Shown here: one piece after another, positions 14,164 through 23,256 of the stretch
Numbering within the stretch: the first letter of the stretch is position 1
How the letters are laid out: every line of letters begins with the position of its first letter
Assembly (NCBI RefSeq): GCF_014647515.1
Contig: NZ_BMPI01000023.1
Location: forward strand, 88,517 to 152,516
Reading direction: 5' to 3'
DNA from: Dactylosporangium sucinum
Lineage (GTDB): Bacteria > Actinomycetota > Actinomycetes > Mycobacteriales > Micromonosporaceae
Length of the DNA: 64,000 nucleotides
Notes under the pieces: generated by a model
The model's database searches: none
What the model saw: the letters and a program-made list of their open reading frames with translations, nothing else
What the model was told of the DNA's origin: nothing
Position numbers and translations under genes: made by a program

Positions 14164-16515
14164 ATGTACCGCTCGCTGCATCACGGCTGGACCGTCGCGC
14201 CCATCGGCCGGGAGGAGCCGGCCGAGACGCCCGCGACCGTGCCCGGCTGCGTGCACACCGACCTGCTCGCCGCCGGCGCCATCCCCGACCCGTACGCGGA
14301 CGACAACGAGCTGCGGCTCGGCTGGATCGGGCGCACCGACTGGCGGTACAGGACCTCCTTCGACTGGCAGGACGAGGGCTTCGACCGCGTGGACCTGGTG
14401 TGCGACGGCCTCGACGCGGTCGCCTCGGTGTGGGTCAACGGCACCGAGGTGGGCCGCACGCAGAACATGCACCGCCGCTACCGGTTCGACGTCACCGGCC
14501 TGCTCCGGCCGGGCGCCAACGAGCTGCGGGTCGACTTCACCGCCCCCTACACCTACGCGGAGGCGGAGGCCGGACGGCTCGGCGCCCGGCCCGGGCCGTA
14601 CGCCGAGCCGTACCCGTTCATCCGCAAGATGGCCTGCAACTTCGGCTGGGACTGGGGCCCGACGCTGGTGACCGCCGGCATCTGGCGCGCGATCGGGCTC
14701 GACTCCTGGTCCGGGGTGCGCATCGCCGAGGTACGGCCGAGCTCCCGCACCGACGGCGTCGACGTCGGGATCACCGTCGAGCGCGCGGCCGAGGGCGCCG
14801 TCGAGGTGGCCGCCACCGTCGGCGACGTGCGGGTCGAGGGCAAGCTCGCGCCCGGCCAGGCCGCGACGACCCTGCGCGTGGACGTGCCCGGCGCCCGGCT
14901 GTGGTGGCCCCGCGGGCACGGTGAGCCTCACCTGTACCCGCTCGTCGTCACGGCCGGCGACGACAGCCGGACGACCCGGGTCGGCCTGCGCAGCGTCGAG
15001 CTCGACCCCGACGCGTTCCGGGTCAGCGTCAACGGCGAGCCGGTCTTCCTGCGCGGCTTCAACTGGATCCCGGACGACACCTTCCCGGCCCGCACGACCG
15101 CCGCCGACCTGCGGGAGCGGTTCGGCCAGGCGATCGACGCCGGCGCCAACGCGCTGCGCGTGTGGGGCGGCGGCGTCTACGAGTCCGACGCGTTCTACGC
15201 CCTCGCCGACGAGCTGGGGCTGCTGGTCTGGCAGGACTTCCCGTTCGCCTGCGCCGCGTACCCCGAGGAGGAGCCGTTCGCGAGCGAGGTCGAGGCGGAG
15301 GCGCGCGACAACATCGCCCGGCTGATGGGCCACCCGAGCCTGGTGCTGTGGTGCGGCAACAACGAGAACATCGAGGGCCATCAGCACTGGGGCTGGCCGG
15401 CCGAGCTTGACGGCCGCAGCTGGGGCGCCGGCTTCTACTACGACCTGCTGCCGCGGCTGGTCGCCGAGCTCGATCCGGGCCGCCCGTACTGGCCGGGCAG
15501 CCCGTACTCCGGCGCGCCCGACCGCGACGTGCACGACCCCGCCACCGGCACCGTCCACATCTGGACCGTCTGGGGCTCGCGGGACTACACGCACTACGCC
15601 GACTACACGCCGCGGTTCGTGGCCGAGTTCGGCTTCCAGGGCCCGCCGACGTACGCGACGCTGCGCGCCGCCGTCAGTGACGAACCCCTGGCCGCCGACT
15701 CGCCCGGGGTACACCACCATCAGAAGGCCGTCGAGGGCAACGAGAAGCTCCTGCGCGGGCTCGGCGACCATCTGCCGGCACCGGCCACGTTCGACGACTG
15801 GCACTACTTCACGCAGCTCAACCAGGCGCGGGCCATGTCGTTCGGGGTCCGGCGGTTCCGGGCGCTGATGCCGTACTGCATGGGCACGCTCGTCTGGCAG
15901 CTCAACGACTGCTGGCCGGTCACGTCGTGGGCGGCGGTCGACGGCGGGCGGCGGCGCAAGCCGCTGTGGTACGAGCTGCGCCGCGCCTACGCCCCCCGCC
16001 TGCTCACCTTCCACGAGGACGCCGTCGCGGTCGTCAACGACACCGCGACGCCGTGGACCGGGCTGCTGCGGCTGACCCGGCGCGCGCTCGACGGGACGGT
16101 CCTCGACGCGGTGTCGCTGCCGGTCTCGGCCGGCCCGCGGGCGGTGGCCTCGGTGGCGGTGCCGTTCGCGGCGGGCGACGTGCGGCGGGAGCTCTTCGTG
16201 GCCGAGCTCGGCGCCGCGCGGGCGCTGCGGTTCCTGGCCGAGGACCCGGTGGTGGACTACCCGCCCGCCGAGCTGTCGACCGAGGTCACGCCGGTCGACG
16301 GGGGCTGCGCCGTGCGGGTCGTCGCGCACACGGTCGTGCGGGAGCTGGCGCTGTTCCCGGACCGGCTGCACCCGTCGGCGGTTGTCGACGATCAGCTCGT
16401 CACGTTGCTGCCGGGGGAGAGCGTGACGTTCACCGTGCGCAGCGACGTGCCGCTCGACCCCGCGGCGCTCGTCGCGCACCCGGTGCTGCGCTGCCTCAAC
16501 GAGGCCCGGCCGTGA
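14164..16515 (+). CDS. GH2 beta-mannosidase
   Basis: 783 aa intracellular enzyme (no signal peptide) that removes mannose from beta-manno-oligosaccharides. The N-terminal jelly-roll has VPGCVHTDLLAAGAIPDPY and NMHRRYRFDVT, as in beta-mannosidases. The catalytic barrel holds the acid/base Glu401 in LWCGNNENIEG and the nucleophile Glu488 in FVAEFGFQG. GTLVWQLNDCWPVTSWA is also family-typical. ATG 14164 follows AAAGGGA. It is in operon with the GH1 gene 49 bp downstream and shares its promoter/operator design with the GH26 mannanase. Confidence 0.92.
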   Translation: MYRSLHHGWTVAPIGREEPAETPATVPGCVHTDLLAAGAIPDPYADDNELRLGWIGRTDWRYRTSFDWQDEGFDRVDLVCDGLDAVASVWVNGTEVGRTQNMHRRYRFDVTGLLRPGANELRVDFTAPYTYAEAEAGRLGARPGPYAEPYPFIRKMACNFGWDWGPTLVTAGIWRAIGLDSWSGVRIAEVRPSSRTDGVDVGITVERAAEGAVEVAATVGDVRVEGKLAPGQAATTLRVDVPGARLWWPRGHGEPHLYPLVVTAGDDSRTTRVGLRSVELDPDAFRVSVNGEPVFLRGFNWIPDDTFPARTTAADLRERFGQAIDAGANALRVWGGGVYESDAFYALADELGLLVWQDFPFACAAYPEEEPFASEVEAEARDNIARLMGHPSLVLWCGNNENIEGHQHWGWPAELDGRSWGAGFYYDLLPRLVAELDPGRPYWPGSPYSGAPDRDVHDPATGTVHIWTVWGSRDYTHYADYTPRFVAEFGFQGPPTYATLRAAVSDEPLAADSPGVHHHQKAVEGNEKLLRGLGDHLPAPATFDDWHYFTQLNQARAMSFGVRRFRALMPYCMGTLVWQLNDCWPVTSWAAVDGGRRRKPLWYELRRAYAPRLLTFHEDAVAVVNDTATPWTGLLRLTRRALDGTVLDAVSLPVSAGPRAVASVAVPFAAGDVRRELFVAELGAARALRFLAEDPVVDYPPAELSTEVTPVDGGCAVRVVAHTVVRELALFPDRLHPSAVVDDQLVTLLPGESVTFTVRSDVPLDPAALVAHPVLRCLNEARP

Positions 16516-16564
16516 CCCGCGCGCTCGCGGTCGACGGCGCGGCCGCGCTCGCCCTGGCGGCGTC

Positions 16565-17824
16565 ATGAGGCCAGGTTTCCGCTGGGGCGTGGCCACCTCG
16601 GCGTACCAGATCGAGGGCGCCGCCGCCGAGGACGGCCGCGGACCGTCCATCTGGGACACGTTCAGCCACACGCCGGGCGCGATCGCCGACGGCGGCACCG
16701 GCGACGTGGCCTGCGACCACTACCGCCGCCTCGACGAGGACCTCGGCCTCCTGAGCCGCCTCGGCGTCGACACCTACCGGTTCTCGGTCGCCTGGCCGCG
16801 GGTCCAGCCGACCGGCACCGGCCCCGCCAACCCGGCCGGCCTGGACTTCTACGACCGGCTGGTCGACGGCCTGCTGGCGCGCGGGATCGATCCGTGGCTC
16901 ACGCTGTACCACTGGGATCTCCCGCAACCGCTGGAGGACGACGGCGGCTGGCCGGAGCGCGACACCGCCCACCGCTTCGCCGAGTACGCCGGCCTCGTCC
17001 TGGACCGCCTCGGCGACCGCGTCCCCGTCTGGACCACGCTCAACGAGCCCTGGTGCGTGGCGATGTACGGCTACGCCGACGGCATCCACGCCCCCGGCCG
17101 CCGCGACTTCCCGGCCGCGATCCGCGCGGTGCACCACCTCCTGCTGGGCCACGGCCTGGCCGCGGCGCGGATCCGGGCCCGGCCGGTGCGGGTCGGCATC
17201 ACGCTGAACCTCGCCAACACGCTCCCGGCCCCGGGCACCACCGGCCTCGACGACGAGATCCGCCGCTTGGACGGCCTGTCGACCCGGATGTACCTCGACG
17301 CGTTGGTCCACGGCCGCTACCCGGACGACGTCCTGCGGGACCTCGCCGCGCGCGGCGCACCGCTGCCGGTCGAGGACGGCGACGCGGCCCTGATCGCGGC
17401 CCCGCTCGACGTCCTCGGCGTGAACTACTACTTCGACACGGTGCTCGGCGCGGACGGCACCGAGGTCCGGGCGGGCCCCGTGACGGGCATGGGCTGGCCG
17501 GTCACCCCGCACGGCCTGACCGCGCTGCTGCTGCGCCTGCATCGCGAGTACCCCGGGCTGCCGGTGGTCGTGACGGAGAACGGCACGGTCATGCCCGACG
17601 ACGCCGACCGCACGGCGTTCCTGTCCGCCCACGTCGACGCCGTCGAGCGGGCGGTCGCGGCGGGCGCCGACGTGCGCGGCTACTTCGTGTGGACGCTGCT
17701 GGACAACTTCGAGTGGGGTCACGGCTACGGGCCCCGGTTCGGCCTGGTCGAGGTCGACCACGCGACCCAGCGCCGCACCCCGCGCGGCAGCTTCCACTGG
17801 TACCGCGCCCGGATCAGCGGCTGA
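16565..17824 (+). CDS. GH1 beta-glycosidase
   Basis: 419 aa cytoplasmic retaining glycosidase. The family start FRWGVATSAYQIEGAAAEDG binds the non-reducing sugar. The acid/base Glu161 is in TTLNEPW and the nucleophile Glu338 in VVTENGT. The C-terminus RTPRGSFHWYRARI is typical. Length is slightly short of the usual 440-460 aa but all active-site motifs are present. Following the beta-mannosidase by 49 bp, it probably handles glucose in glucomannan oligosaccharides or acts as a second beta-mannosidase; sequence alone does not separate these. Confidence 0.9.
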   Translation: MRPGFRWGVATSAYQIEGAAAEDGRGPSIWDTFSHTPGAIADGGTGDVACDHYRRLDEDLGLLSRLGVDTYRFSVAWPRVQPTGTGPANPAGLDFYDRLVDGLLARGIDPWLTLYHWDLPQPLEDDGGWPERDTAHRFAEYAGLVLDRLGDRVPVWTTLNEPWCVAMYGYADGIHAPGRRDFPAAIRAVHHLLLGHGLAAARIRARPVRVGITLNLANTLPAPGTTGLDDEIRRLDGLSTRMYLDALVHGRYPDDVLRDLAARGAPLPVEDGDAALIAAPLDVLGVNYYFDTVLGADGTEVRAGPVTGMGWPVTPHGLTALLLRLHREYPGLPVVVTENGTVMPDDADRTAFLSAHVDAVERAVAAGADVRGYFVWTLLDNFEWGHGYGPRFGLVEVDHATQRRTPRGSFHWYRARISG

Positions 17825-17964
17825 CGGGTGCCGTCCGGCGGGGACCACCGCGGCGGTGCGGGCGGCATTCCCGGACGAGGTCTTCAAGGTCGACACCGGC
17901 ACGGCCCAGGGCACCCTCGTGGCGGCGGTCGGCGTGCCTGCCGAGCGCGACTGCGGCAGTAGGT

Positions 17965-19266
17965 TCAGCCCGCGTCGCGGGCGAGCAGGTCGTCCAGGGA
18001 CTCCCGGCGGACCAGGACCCGGGCGCGACCGCCGGCCACAGCGAGCAGCGCCGGGCGCCTGACCAGGTGGAAGTTGGTGGCCCGGGCGTGGTGGTAGGCG
18101 CCGGTGCCGGCGACGGCGAGCAGGTCGCCCGGGTGCACGTCGGCGGGTAGCTCCGCGTCGGGCACGACCACGTCGTCGGCGTCGTTGTGCCGGCCGACCA
18201 CCACGGCCGGCCCGGCGGCGGCGCGGCCGGTGCGGCCGATCAGCACGGCGCTGTGCCGGCTGCCGCACAGCGCGGTGGCCGGGCAGTCCGTCATCCCGCC
18301 GTCGACGGCGACGAGCCGGTCGCCGGCCTGGGTCCGGGTCACGGCGAGGACGCGGTACACGGTCACGCCGGCCCGGGCCACCACGGCCCGGCCGGGGGAA
18401 ACGGTGAGCCGGGGCGCGGGCAGGCCGTGCCGGCCGGCCTCCAGGTGCAGCACCGACCGCATGCGGGTGGCGAACCCCGCCAGTGCCAGGTCGAACTCCT
18501 CCGGGCGGTAGGCGACGGCGTGCCCGCCGCCGAGGTTCAGCCGCTCCGGTGCGACGCCGTGCGCGCGGTACATGACGGACGCGAACTCGCACAGCCGGCT
18601 GATCTCCCGTTCGTACTGGCTGAACCGGCTGAGCTGATGCCCGATCGAGCAGTCGTAGCCGGCCAGCCGCAGCCCGGGCTGGCCCGCGATCCGGGCGACG
18701 GCCGCGGCCGCCTCGCCGCCGGCGACCCGCAGGCCGAACCGGCGGTCCGGCCCGTCGACGATCCTGAGGAGCACCCGCTGTCCCGCCGGCGCGGTCGCCG
18801 CGAGCCGGGTGATCTCGCCCATGGACTCCACGACGACAGTACCGACGCCGGCGCGGTACGCGACGTCGAGATCCTCGGGGGACTTCGCGCTGCCGTAGAG
18901 CACCACCCGCCCCATGTCGAACCCGGCGCGCTCGGCGACCCGGACCTCCCCGGCCGAGCCCGCGTAGAGCCCGAGGCCCTCGGCGGCGATCCAGCGGGCC
19001 ACGTCGACGGTCAGCAGGGCCTTGCCGGTGTACGCCACGTCACCGGCCCCGAAGGCGCCCGCGTAGGTGCGGCAGCGCTCGCGGACGTCCTCCTCGTCGA
19101 GGACGAAGGTGGGTGTACCGTGCTCCGCCGCGACGGCGGCCAGGCTGACCCCGCCGGCCCGCAGGTCACCGGCGTCGCCCCAGTGGGCGGTCCGTGGCCA
19201 GACGCCGGTGTCGAGGCGGGCCGGCAACGACGAGCGCAGCGAGGGGATGATGTCGGTGAGCGTCAT
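17965..19266 (-). CDS. LysA-like PLP-dependent decarboxylase homologue lacking the Cys-Glu active-site motif
   Basis: 433 aa fold-type III PLP protein related to diaminopimelate decarboxylase. The PLP lysine is kept (K82 in VAYTGKALL), as are VDGGMTD, SRHSAVL and GTGAYHHARATNFH. The usual CES motif that supplies the catalytic cysteine and a substrate-binding glutamate reads NDA here (VVGRHNDADDVVV). HIGSQ appears as SIGHQ and EPGR as SPGR. It is therefore probably not an ordinary lysA. It may act on another amino acid or be a biosynthetic decarboxylase of unknown product. ATG 19266 was chosen over an upstream start for a normal N-terminus. Confidence 0.8.
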   Translation of the reverse strand: MTLTDIIPSLRSSLPARLDTGVWPRTAHWGDAGDLRAGGVSLAAVAAEHGTPTFVLDEEDVRERCRTYAGAFGAGDVAYTGKALLTVDVARWIAAEGLGLYAGSAGEVRVAERAGFDMGRVVLYGSAKSPEDLDVAYRAGVGTVVVESMGEITRLAATAPAGQRVLLRIVDGPDRRFGLRVAGGEAAAAVARIAGQPGLRLAGYDCSIGHQLSRFSQYEREISRLCEFASVMYRAHGVAPERLNLGGGHAVAYRPEEFDLALAGFATRMRSVLHLEAGRHGLPAPRLTVSPGRAVVARAGVTVYRVLAVTRTQAGDRLVAVDGGMTDCPATALCGSRHSAVLIGRTGRAAAGPAVVVGRHNDADDVVVPDAELPADVHPGDLLAVAGTGAYHHARATNFHLVRRPALLAVAGGRARVLVRRESLDDLLARDAG

Positions 19267-19438
19267 GCGGTCAACGCTGGCACCGCCGCTCCGGCCCGCC
19301 CAGACGTCCTGACGCAATCCCTACGCCGGCCCGCGTGAAGATTTCGTCAGGATCGCCGGCCCGGAGGGTGTCGTGGCCCACCCGGCTGAGCCGTGCCGCC
19401 CGCCTCCTCCTCGCCGAGGCCGCAGAAGTGATCGTGCG

Positions 19439-19810
19439 ATGAGTTTGACCGTCGCCGGCGGTCCTACCCGTGTGGAGATCTCGCTGGCGCTCGGCCCGGT
19501 GGTCGCGCGGTCCGACATCGGCGGGCTGTGCGCCGGGCTCGCCGAGCGGCTGCGCGGCGGGCCCGGCGGCACCGTCGTGTGCGACGTGGCCCGGGTGGCC
19601 CGGCCCGACGTGGTGACGGTGGAGGCGCTGGCCCGGCTGCGGCTCACCGCCCGCCGGCTCGGGTGGCGGCTGGTCGTCACCGGGGCCGGGCCGGCCCTCG
19701 TTGAGCTCGCCGGGCTGCTCGGGCTAGTCGAGGTGGTCCGGGAGGCCGAAAAGTGGGAACAGCCGGGCGGTGTCCAGGAAGTTGTTGACGCCGGCGATCC
19801 GCCCGCCTGA
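19439..19810 (+). CDS. STAS-domain protein
   Basis: 123 aa single STAS domain (VEISLALGPVVARSDIGGLC; GTVVCDVARVARPDVVTVEALARL; AGPALVELAGLLGL). The fold is that of anti-anti-sigma factors and MlaB-type proteins. The usual phosphorylatable serine position (DxSxxxxL) is replaced by DVVTVEAL, so classical anti-sigma switching is uncertain. The last 87 bp overlap the 3' end of the sigma factor gene on the other strand. ATG 19439 was preferred to a longer in-frame start at 19373. Confidence 0.65.
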   Translation: MSLTVAGGPTRVEISLALGPVVARSDIGGLCAGLAERLRGGPGGTVVCDVARVARPDVVTVEALARLRLTARRLGWRLVVTGAGPALVELAGLLGLVEVVREAEKWEQPGGVQEVVDAGDPPA

Positions 19811-20668
19811 CAGCTCCAGCACGATCAGCGCCCAGGGGCCGGTCGTGCGGTACTGGCCGAACGCCGGCATGCCGTTGGCCACGACCGGGACCAGGCGCGA
19901 GCCCTGGCAGCCGGAGCCGGTGCCGGCCATCCAGGCGCGGATGTCGGCGGGGCCGCGCAGCCACAGCGGGAGCGGCGGCATCGACAGGGTCGCGTCCTCG
20001 TGCAGCAGCGCGGTGAGCGCCTCGAGGTCGTACGCCTCGAACGCCTTGACGTAGCGGCCGAGGAGCGCCCGCTGCTCGTCGTCGAGCGGCCGGTGCACGT
20101 CGGCGGTGACGTCCGCGGTCGCCAGGGTGGCCCGGGCCCGCTGCAGCGCGCTGTTGACGCTGGCCACCGAGGTGTCGAGCAGCTCGGCCACCTCCTGCGC
20201 CGACCAGGCGAGGACCTCCCGCAGGATGAGCACCGCACGCTGCCGCGCCGGCAGGTGCTGCAGCGCGGCGACGAACGCGAGCCGGACCGACTCGCGCCCG
20301 GTGACGACGTCGGCCGGGTCGGCGCGCTCCGGCAGCACCCGGTCGTCGGGCACCGGGCCGACCCAGATCTCCTCCGGGCGCGGCTCGCCCGGGTCGGTGG
20401 CGGTCCCCGAGCCGGCCGGGCCGAGGTCCATCGGGCGGATCCGGCGCTGGGCGCTGGTCAGCATGGTCAGGCACACGTTGGTGGCGATGCGGTACAGCCA
20501 GGACCGCAGTGACGAGCGGCCCTCGAACTGCTCGGACCCGCGCCACGCCCGCACGAACGCCTCCTGCACGGCGTCCTCGGCGTCGAAGGCGGAGCCGAGC
20601 ATCCGGTAGCAGTACCCGGTCAGCTCGGCGCGGTGCGCTTCCAGTTCGGCGGTGTTCACGATGCCCAA
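19724..20668 (-). CDS. ECF-type sigma-70 factor with SnoaL-like C-terminal domain
   Basis: 314 aa. Region 2 is LTGYCYRMLGSAFDAEDAVQ with RSWLYRIATNVCL; region 4 is LPARQRAVLILREVLAWSAQEVAELL. The C-terminal ~100 residues (YVKAFEAYDLEALTALLHED; NGMPAFGQYR) form an NTF2/SnoaL-like domain, as in the SigX5/SigG-like group (TIGR02960 layout). In related sigma factors this domain modulates activity in place of a separate anti-sigma protein. It is divergent from the alpha/beta hydrolase at 20755, a possible target (inference). Confidence 0.88.
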   Translation of the reverse strand: MGIVNTAELEAHRAELTGYCYRMLGSAFDAEDAVQEAFVRAWRGSEQFEGRSSLRSWLYRIATNVCLTMLTSAQRRIRPMDLGPAGSGTATDPGEPRPEEIWVGPVPDDRVLPERADPADVVTGRESVRLAFVAALQHLPARQRAVLILREVLAWSAQEVAELLDTSVASVNSALQRARATLATADVTADVHRPLDDEQRALLGRYVKAFEAYDLEALTALLHEDATLSMPPLPLWLRGPADIRAWMAGTGSGCQGSRLVPVVANGMPAFGQYRTTGPWALIVLELSGGRIAGVNNFLDTARLFPLFGLPDHLD

Positions 20669-20754
20669 AATATCTTCCGGCGGGACCGATGAGTTACGGG
20701 CGGCGGCCTGGTCTGCACCGATGACGGTATGACAGCCACGCTGAGGAGCGCACG

Positions 20755-21546
20755 ATGACCTACGCCGACGTCAACGGGATCAACCTGTACTTCGAGACGC
20801 ACGGGACGGGGCGGCCGCTGGTCCTGCTGCACGGCGGCCTCGGCTCGGGCGAGATGTTCGCGCCCATCCTGCCGGCGCTGACCGACCACCACCAGGTCAT
20901 CCTGGTCGACGTCCAGGGCCACGGCCGCACCGCCGACATCGACCGGCCGCTCGACGTGCGGCTGATGGCCGACGACGTCGCGGCGCTCATCGACCACCTC
21001 GGGCTGGACCGCCCGGACGTGGTCGGCTACTCGCTCGGCGGCGGCATCGCGTTCAACGTCGCGATCCGGCACCCGGAGAAGGTCGGGCGGCTGGTCGCCG
21101 CGTCGGCGAACATCCGCCGCTCGGCCATCTACCCGGACATGCTGGCCCAGCAGGGCCAGGTGAGCGCGGCGGCCGCCGAGTTCATGAAGGAGACGCCGAT
21201 GTACGAGGCGTACCAACGGCTGGCGCCCCGCCCGGAGGACTTCCCGCGCCTGCTGGACAAGATCGGCCAGGCGATGGCGCAGGACTTCGACTTCACCGAG
21301 GAGGTGCGCGGCCTGCAGGTGCCGACCCTGGTGGTCGCCGCGGACGCCGACATGGCCCCGCCGAGCCACTTCGTCGAGGTCTTCAACCTGCTCGACGGCG
21401 GCCTGCGCGACGGCGGCTGGGGCGGCGAGGGCCGGCCGAAGGGCGGCCACGCCCTGGCGATCCTGCCCGGCCTGACGCACTACGACCTGTTCATGTCCCC
21501 GCTGTTCGCCACCGCGACGCTCGCGTTCCTCGACCAGGACCGCTGA
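20755..21546 (+). CDS. Alpha/beta hydrolase
   Basis: 263 aa. The oxyanion/HG motif is VLLHGGLGSGEMF, the nucleophile elbow GYSLGGGIAF (Ser), the acid probably in VAADADMAP, and the histidine in GLTHYDLF. This is the layout of soluble esterases and lactonases; substrate is unknown. A GAGGAGCG ribosome-binding site precedes ATG 20755. It is divergent from the ECF sigma gene across an 86-bp gap. Confidence 0.85.
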   Translation: MTYADVNGINLYFETHGTGRPLVLLHGGLGSGEMFAPILPALTDHHQVILVDVQGHGRTADIDRPLDVRLMADDVAALIDHLGLDRPDVVGYSLGGGIAFNVAIRHPEKVGRLVAASANIRRSAIYPDMLAQQGQVSAAAAEFMKETPMYEAYQRLAPRPEDFPRLLDKIGQAMAQDFDFTEEVRGLQVPTLVVAADADMAPPSHFVEVFNLLDGGLRDGGWGGEGRPKGGHALAILPGLTHYDLFMSPLFATATLAFLDQDR

Positions 21547-21559
21547 CCGCCCTGTTCCT

Positions 21560-21601
21560 GGACGTTGGCCGGTCTATCACGGGGTAGATCGGCCAACGTC
21601 C
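21560..21601. repeat. Palindromic element, copy 1 of a two-member family
   Basis: 17-nt arms (21560-21576 and 21585-21601) pair with one G-T mismatch and begin GGACGTTGGCCGGTCTA. A second element with the same arm consensus GACGTTGGYCGRTCTA lies at 43733-43792. An 8-bp direct repeat CCTGTTCC brackets this copy (21551-21558 and 21600-21607). It sits between the convergent hydrolase and FadR genes and could serve as a bidirectional terminator. Confidence 0.75.
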
Positions 21602-21631
21602 TGTTCCCGGCGGAGGGGCCGGCAAGGGACG

Positions 21632-22462
21632 CTACGAGCGGTCGGCGTCGTAGTCCATGCGGGGCATGCCGTACTCGTCGACGACGCGCACCGACGGGGC
21701 GTCCGTCGACGCCACGTAGAGCTGGGACGCCTTGAGGTGCGCGCGCGTCACGCGGCCGGCCAGGTCGGCGTCGCCCGCCTCGATGGCCTTGAGGATCGAG
21801 TCGTGCGCCCGCAGCACCTCCCGGCGCAGCTCCACCGACGGATAGCTGGCCTCGTCGGCCGCCCGGCGGGCCCAGCCGCGCTCCTGGACGCTCCAGATGC
21901 TCTCCATCATCCCGGCGAACATGCGCAGCGTCTGGTTGCCGGCCGCGTCGACGAGCGCCTCGTGGAACTTGACGGAGGCGCCGGTGAACGCCGGGCCGTC
22001 GGCGACGACCGCCTCGGCCTCGTCGTTGAGCTCGCGCAGGCGCTGGCCGACGGCGCCGTGGTCGTCGCGCAGCGCGGCCTGCTCGGCGCAGAACGGTTCG
22101 AGGAGGTTGCGGGCCGTGGCCAGGTCGGTCAGCGGGATCGAGCGCGAGTGCAGCAGGAGGCCCATGTGGTAGGCCGCCGAGTGGGCGGTGGGGCTGCGCA
22201 CGACGATGCCGCCGACCTTGCCGCGGCGCACCGTCAGCAGCCCCTCGGTCTCCAGGATGCGGATCGCCTCGCGCAGGCTCGGCCGGCTGGCCGGGAACTC
22301 CTGCAGCAGCTGCGCCTCCGGGGGCAGCTCGGCGCCGTCGACCAGGTCGCCCTCGAGGATGCGCAGCCGCAGCTGCGCCGCCACCGCCTCGGCCACGCGC
22401 GGGGTGCGCAGCGGCATGCGATGCTGGCGCCCGGGCAGCTCTGACATCTCGGACTCGGACAC
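21632..22462 (-). CDS. FadR/GntR-family transcriptional regulator
   Basis: 276 aa. The N-terminal GntR winged helix (VAEAVAAQLRLRILEGDLVD; PASRPSLREAIRILETEGLL; VRRGKVGGIVV) is followed by an all-helical FCD-type effector domain (FHEALVDAAGNQTLRMFAGM; HDSILKAIEAGDADLAGRVTRAHL). GTG 22462 shares one base with the stop of the SDR gene (TAGTG), so it is translationally coupled as the last gene of the acyl-CoA dehydrogenase operon. It probably senses an acyl-CoA made by this pathway (inference). Confidence 0.87.
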   Translation of the reverse strand: MSESEMSELPGRQHRMPLRTPRVAEAVAAQLRLRILEGDLVDGAELPPEAQLLQEFPASRPSLREAIRILETEGLLTVRRGKVGGIVVRSPTAHSAAYHMGLLLHSRSIPLTDLATARNLLEPFCAEQAALRDDHGAVGQRLRELNDEAEAVVADGPAFTGASVKFHEALVDAAGNQTLRMFAGMMESIWSVQERGWARRAADEASYPSVELRREVLRAHDSILKAIEAGDADLAGRVTRAHLKASQLYVASTDAPSVRVVDEYGMPRMDYDADRS

Positions 22463-23256
22463 TAGAGGGTCTCACCGCCGTCGACGAAGATGGTCTGGCC
22501 GGTGATGAAGGACGCGAGGTCGCCGGCCAGGTGGACGGCCAGGGCGCCGAGCTCGGCGGCGTCGCCGGTGCGGCGCATCGGGATGCGTTCGCGCAGCCAG
22601 GCCTGGCCCTCGGGGCTGTCGTGCAGTGCCTTGGTCATGCTGGTGCGGAAGTGCCCGGGCGCGATCGTGTTCACCGTGACGCCGTACGCGGCCCACTCCT
22701 TGGCGAGCGAGCGGGTCAGCTGCAGCAGCGCGCCCTTGGCGACCTGATAGCTCACGGTCAGGTTGGCCGACCGGGCCACGCTGCTCGACGCGATGTTGAT
22801 CACCCGGCCCCGTCCCTGCGAGAGCATGCCCGGCACGAACGACCGCACCAGGTGCAGCGAACCGCGCACGTGGGTGTCGAGCACCGAGTCCCATTCGTCG
22901 TCGGTCATGGCGACGCTCGCCGGGCCCGAGCCGGGCTGGCCCACCGGCCCGTCGGTCGGCAGCGGCACGACCGGCTTCTTCACCAGGTTGCCGGCGTTGT
23001 TCACCAGGATGTCGACGACTCCGACCTCGCTCAGCACCGCGTCCCGTAAGCGGTCCAGGTCGTCAGGTTGCCGGATGTCGGCCGGGAAGGCAACCGCCCG
23101 GCCCCCGACGGTCGCGACGAAGTCCTCCAACTCGGCGGCGTTGCGCGAGACGACGCAGACGGTGGCACCCGCCTCCACGAACGAGGTGGCGATCGCGCGG
23201 CCCAGCCCGCGCCCGGCCCCGGAGACGAGCGCGCAACGATTGGCCAGTGAGCTCAT
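22462..23256 (-). CDS. Short-chain dehydrogenase/reductase
   Basis: 264 aa classical SDR. The NAD(P) motif is SGAGRGLGRAI; NNAGN and the active-site Ser (NIASSSV) are followed by Tyr/Lys in VSYQVAKGAL. The C-terminus GQTIFVDGGETL is standard. Its ATG overlaps the stop of the upstream acyl-CoA dehydrogenase gene as ATGA. Within this operon it likely oxidises a 3-hydroxyacyl-CoA or a related alcohol formed during CoA-thioester degradation (inference). Confidence 0.87.
   Translation of the reverse strand: MSSLANRCALVSGAGRGLGRAIATSFVEAGATVCVVSRNAAELEDFVATVGGRAVAFPADIRQPDDLDRLRDAVLSEVGVVDILVNNAGNLVKKPVVPLPTDGPVGQPGSGPASVAMTDDEWDSVLDTHVRGSLHLVRSFVPGMLSQGRGRVINIASSSVARSANLTVSYQVAKGALLQLTRSLAKEWAAYGVTVNTIAPGHFRTSMTKALHDSPEGQAWLRERIPMRRTGDAAELGALAVHLAGDLASFITGQTIFVDGGETL

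Noticed and set aside
21560..21601. A FadR operator
   Set aside because: The palindrome lies downstream of both convergent genes and a relative of it occurs at 43733, so a repeat or terminator role is more likely.
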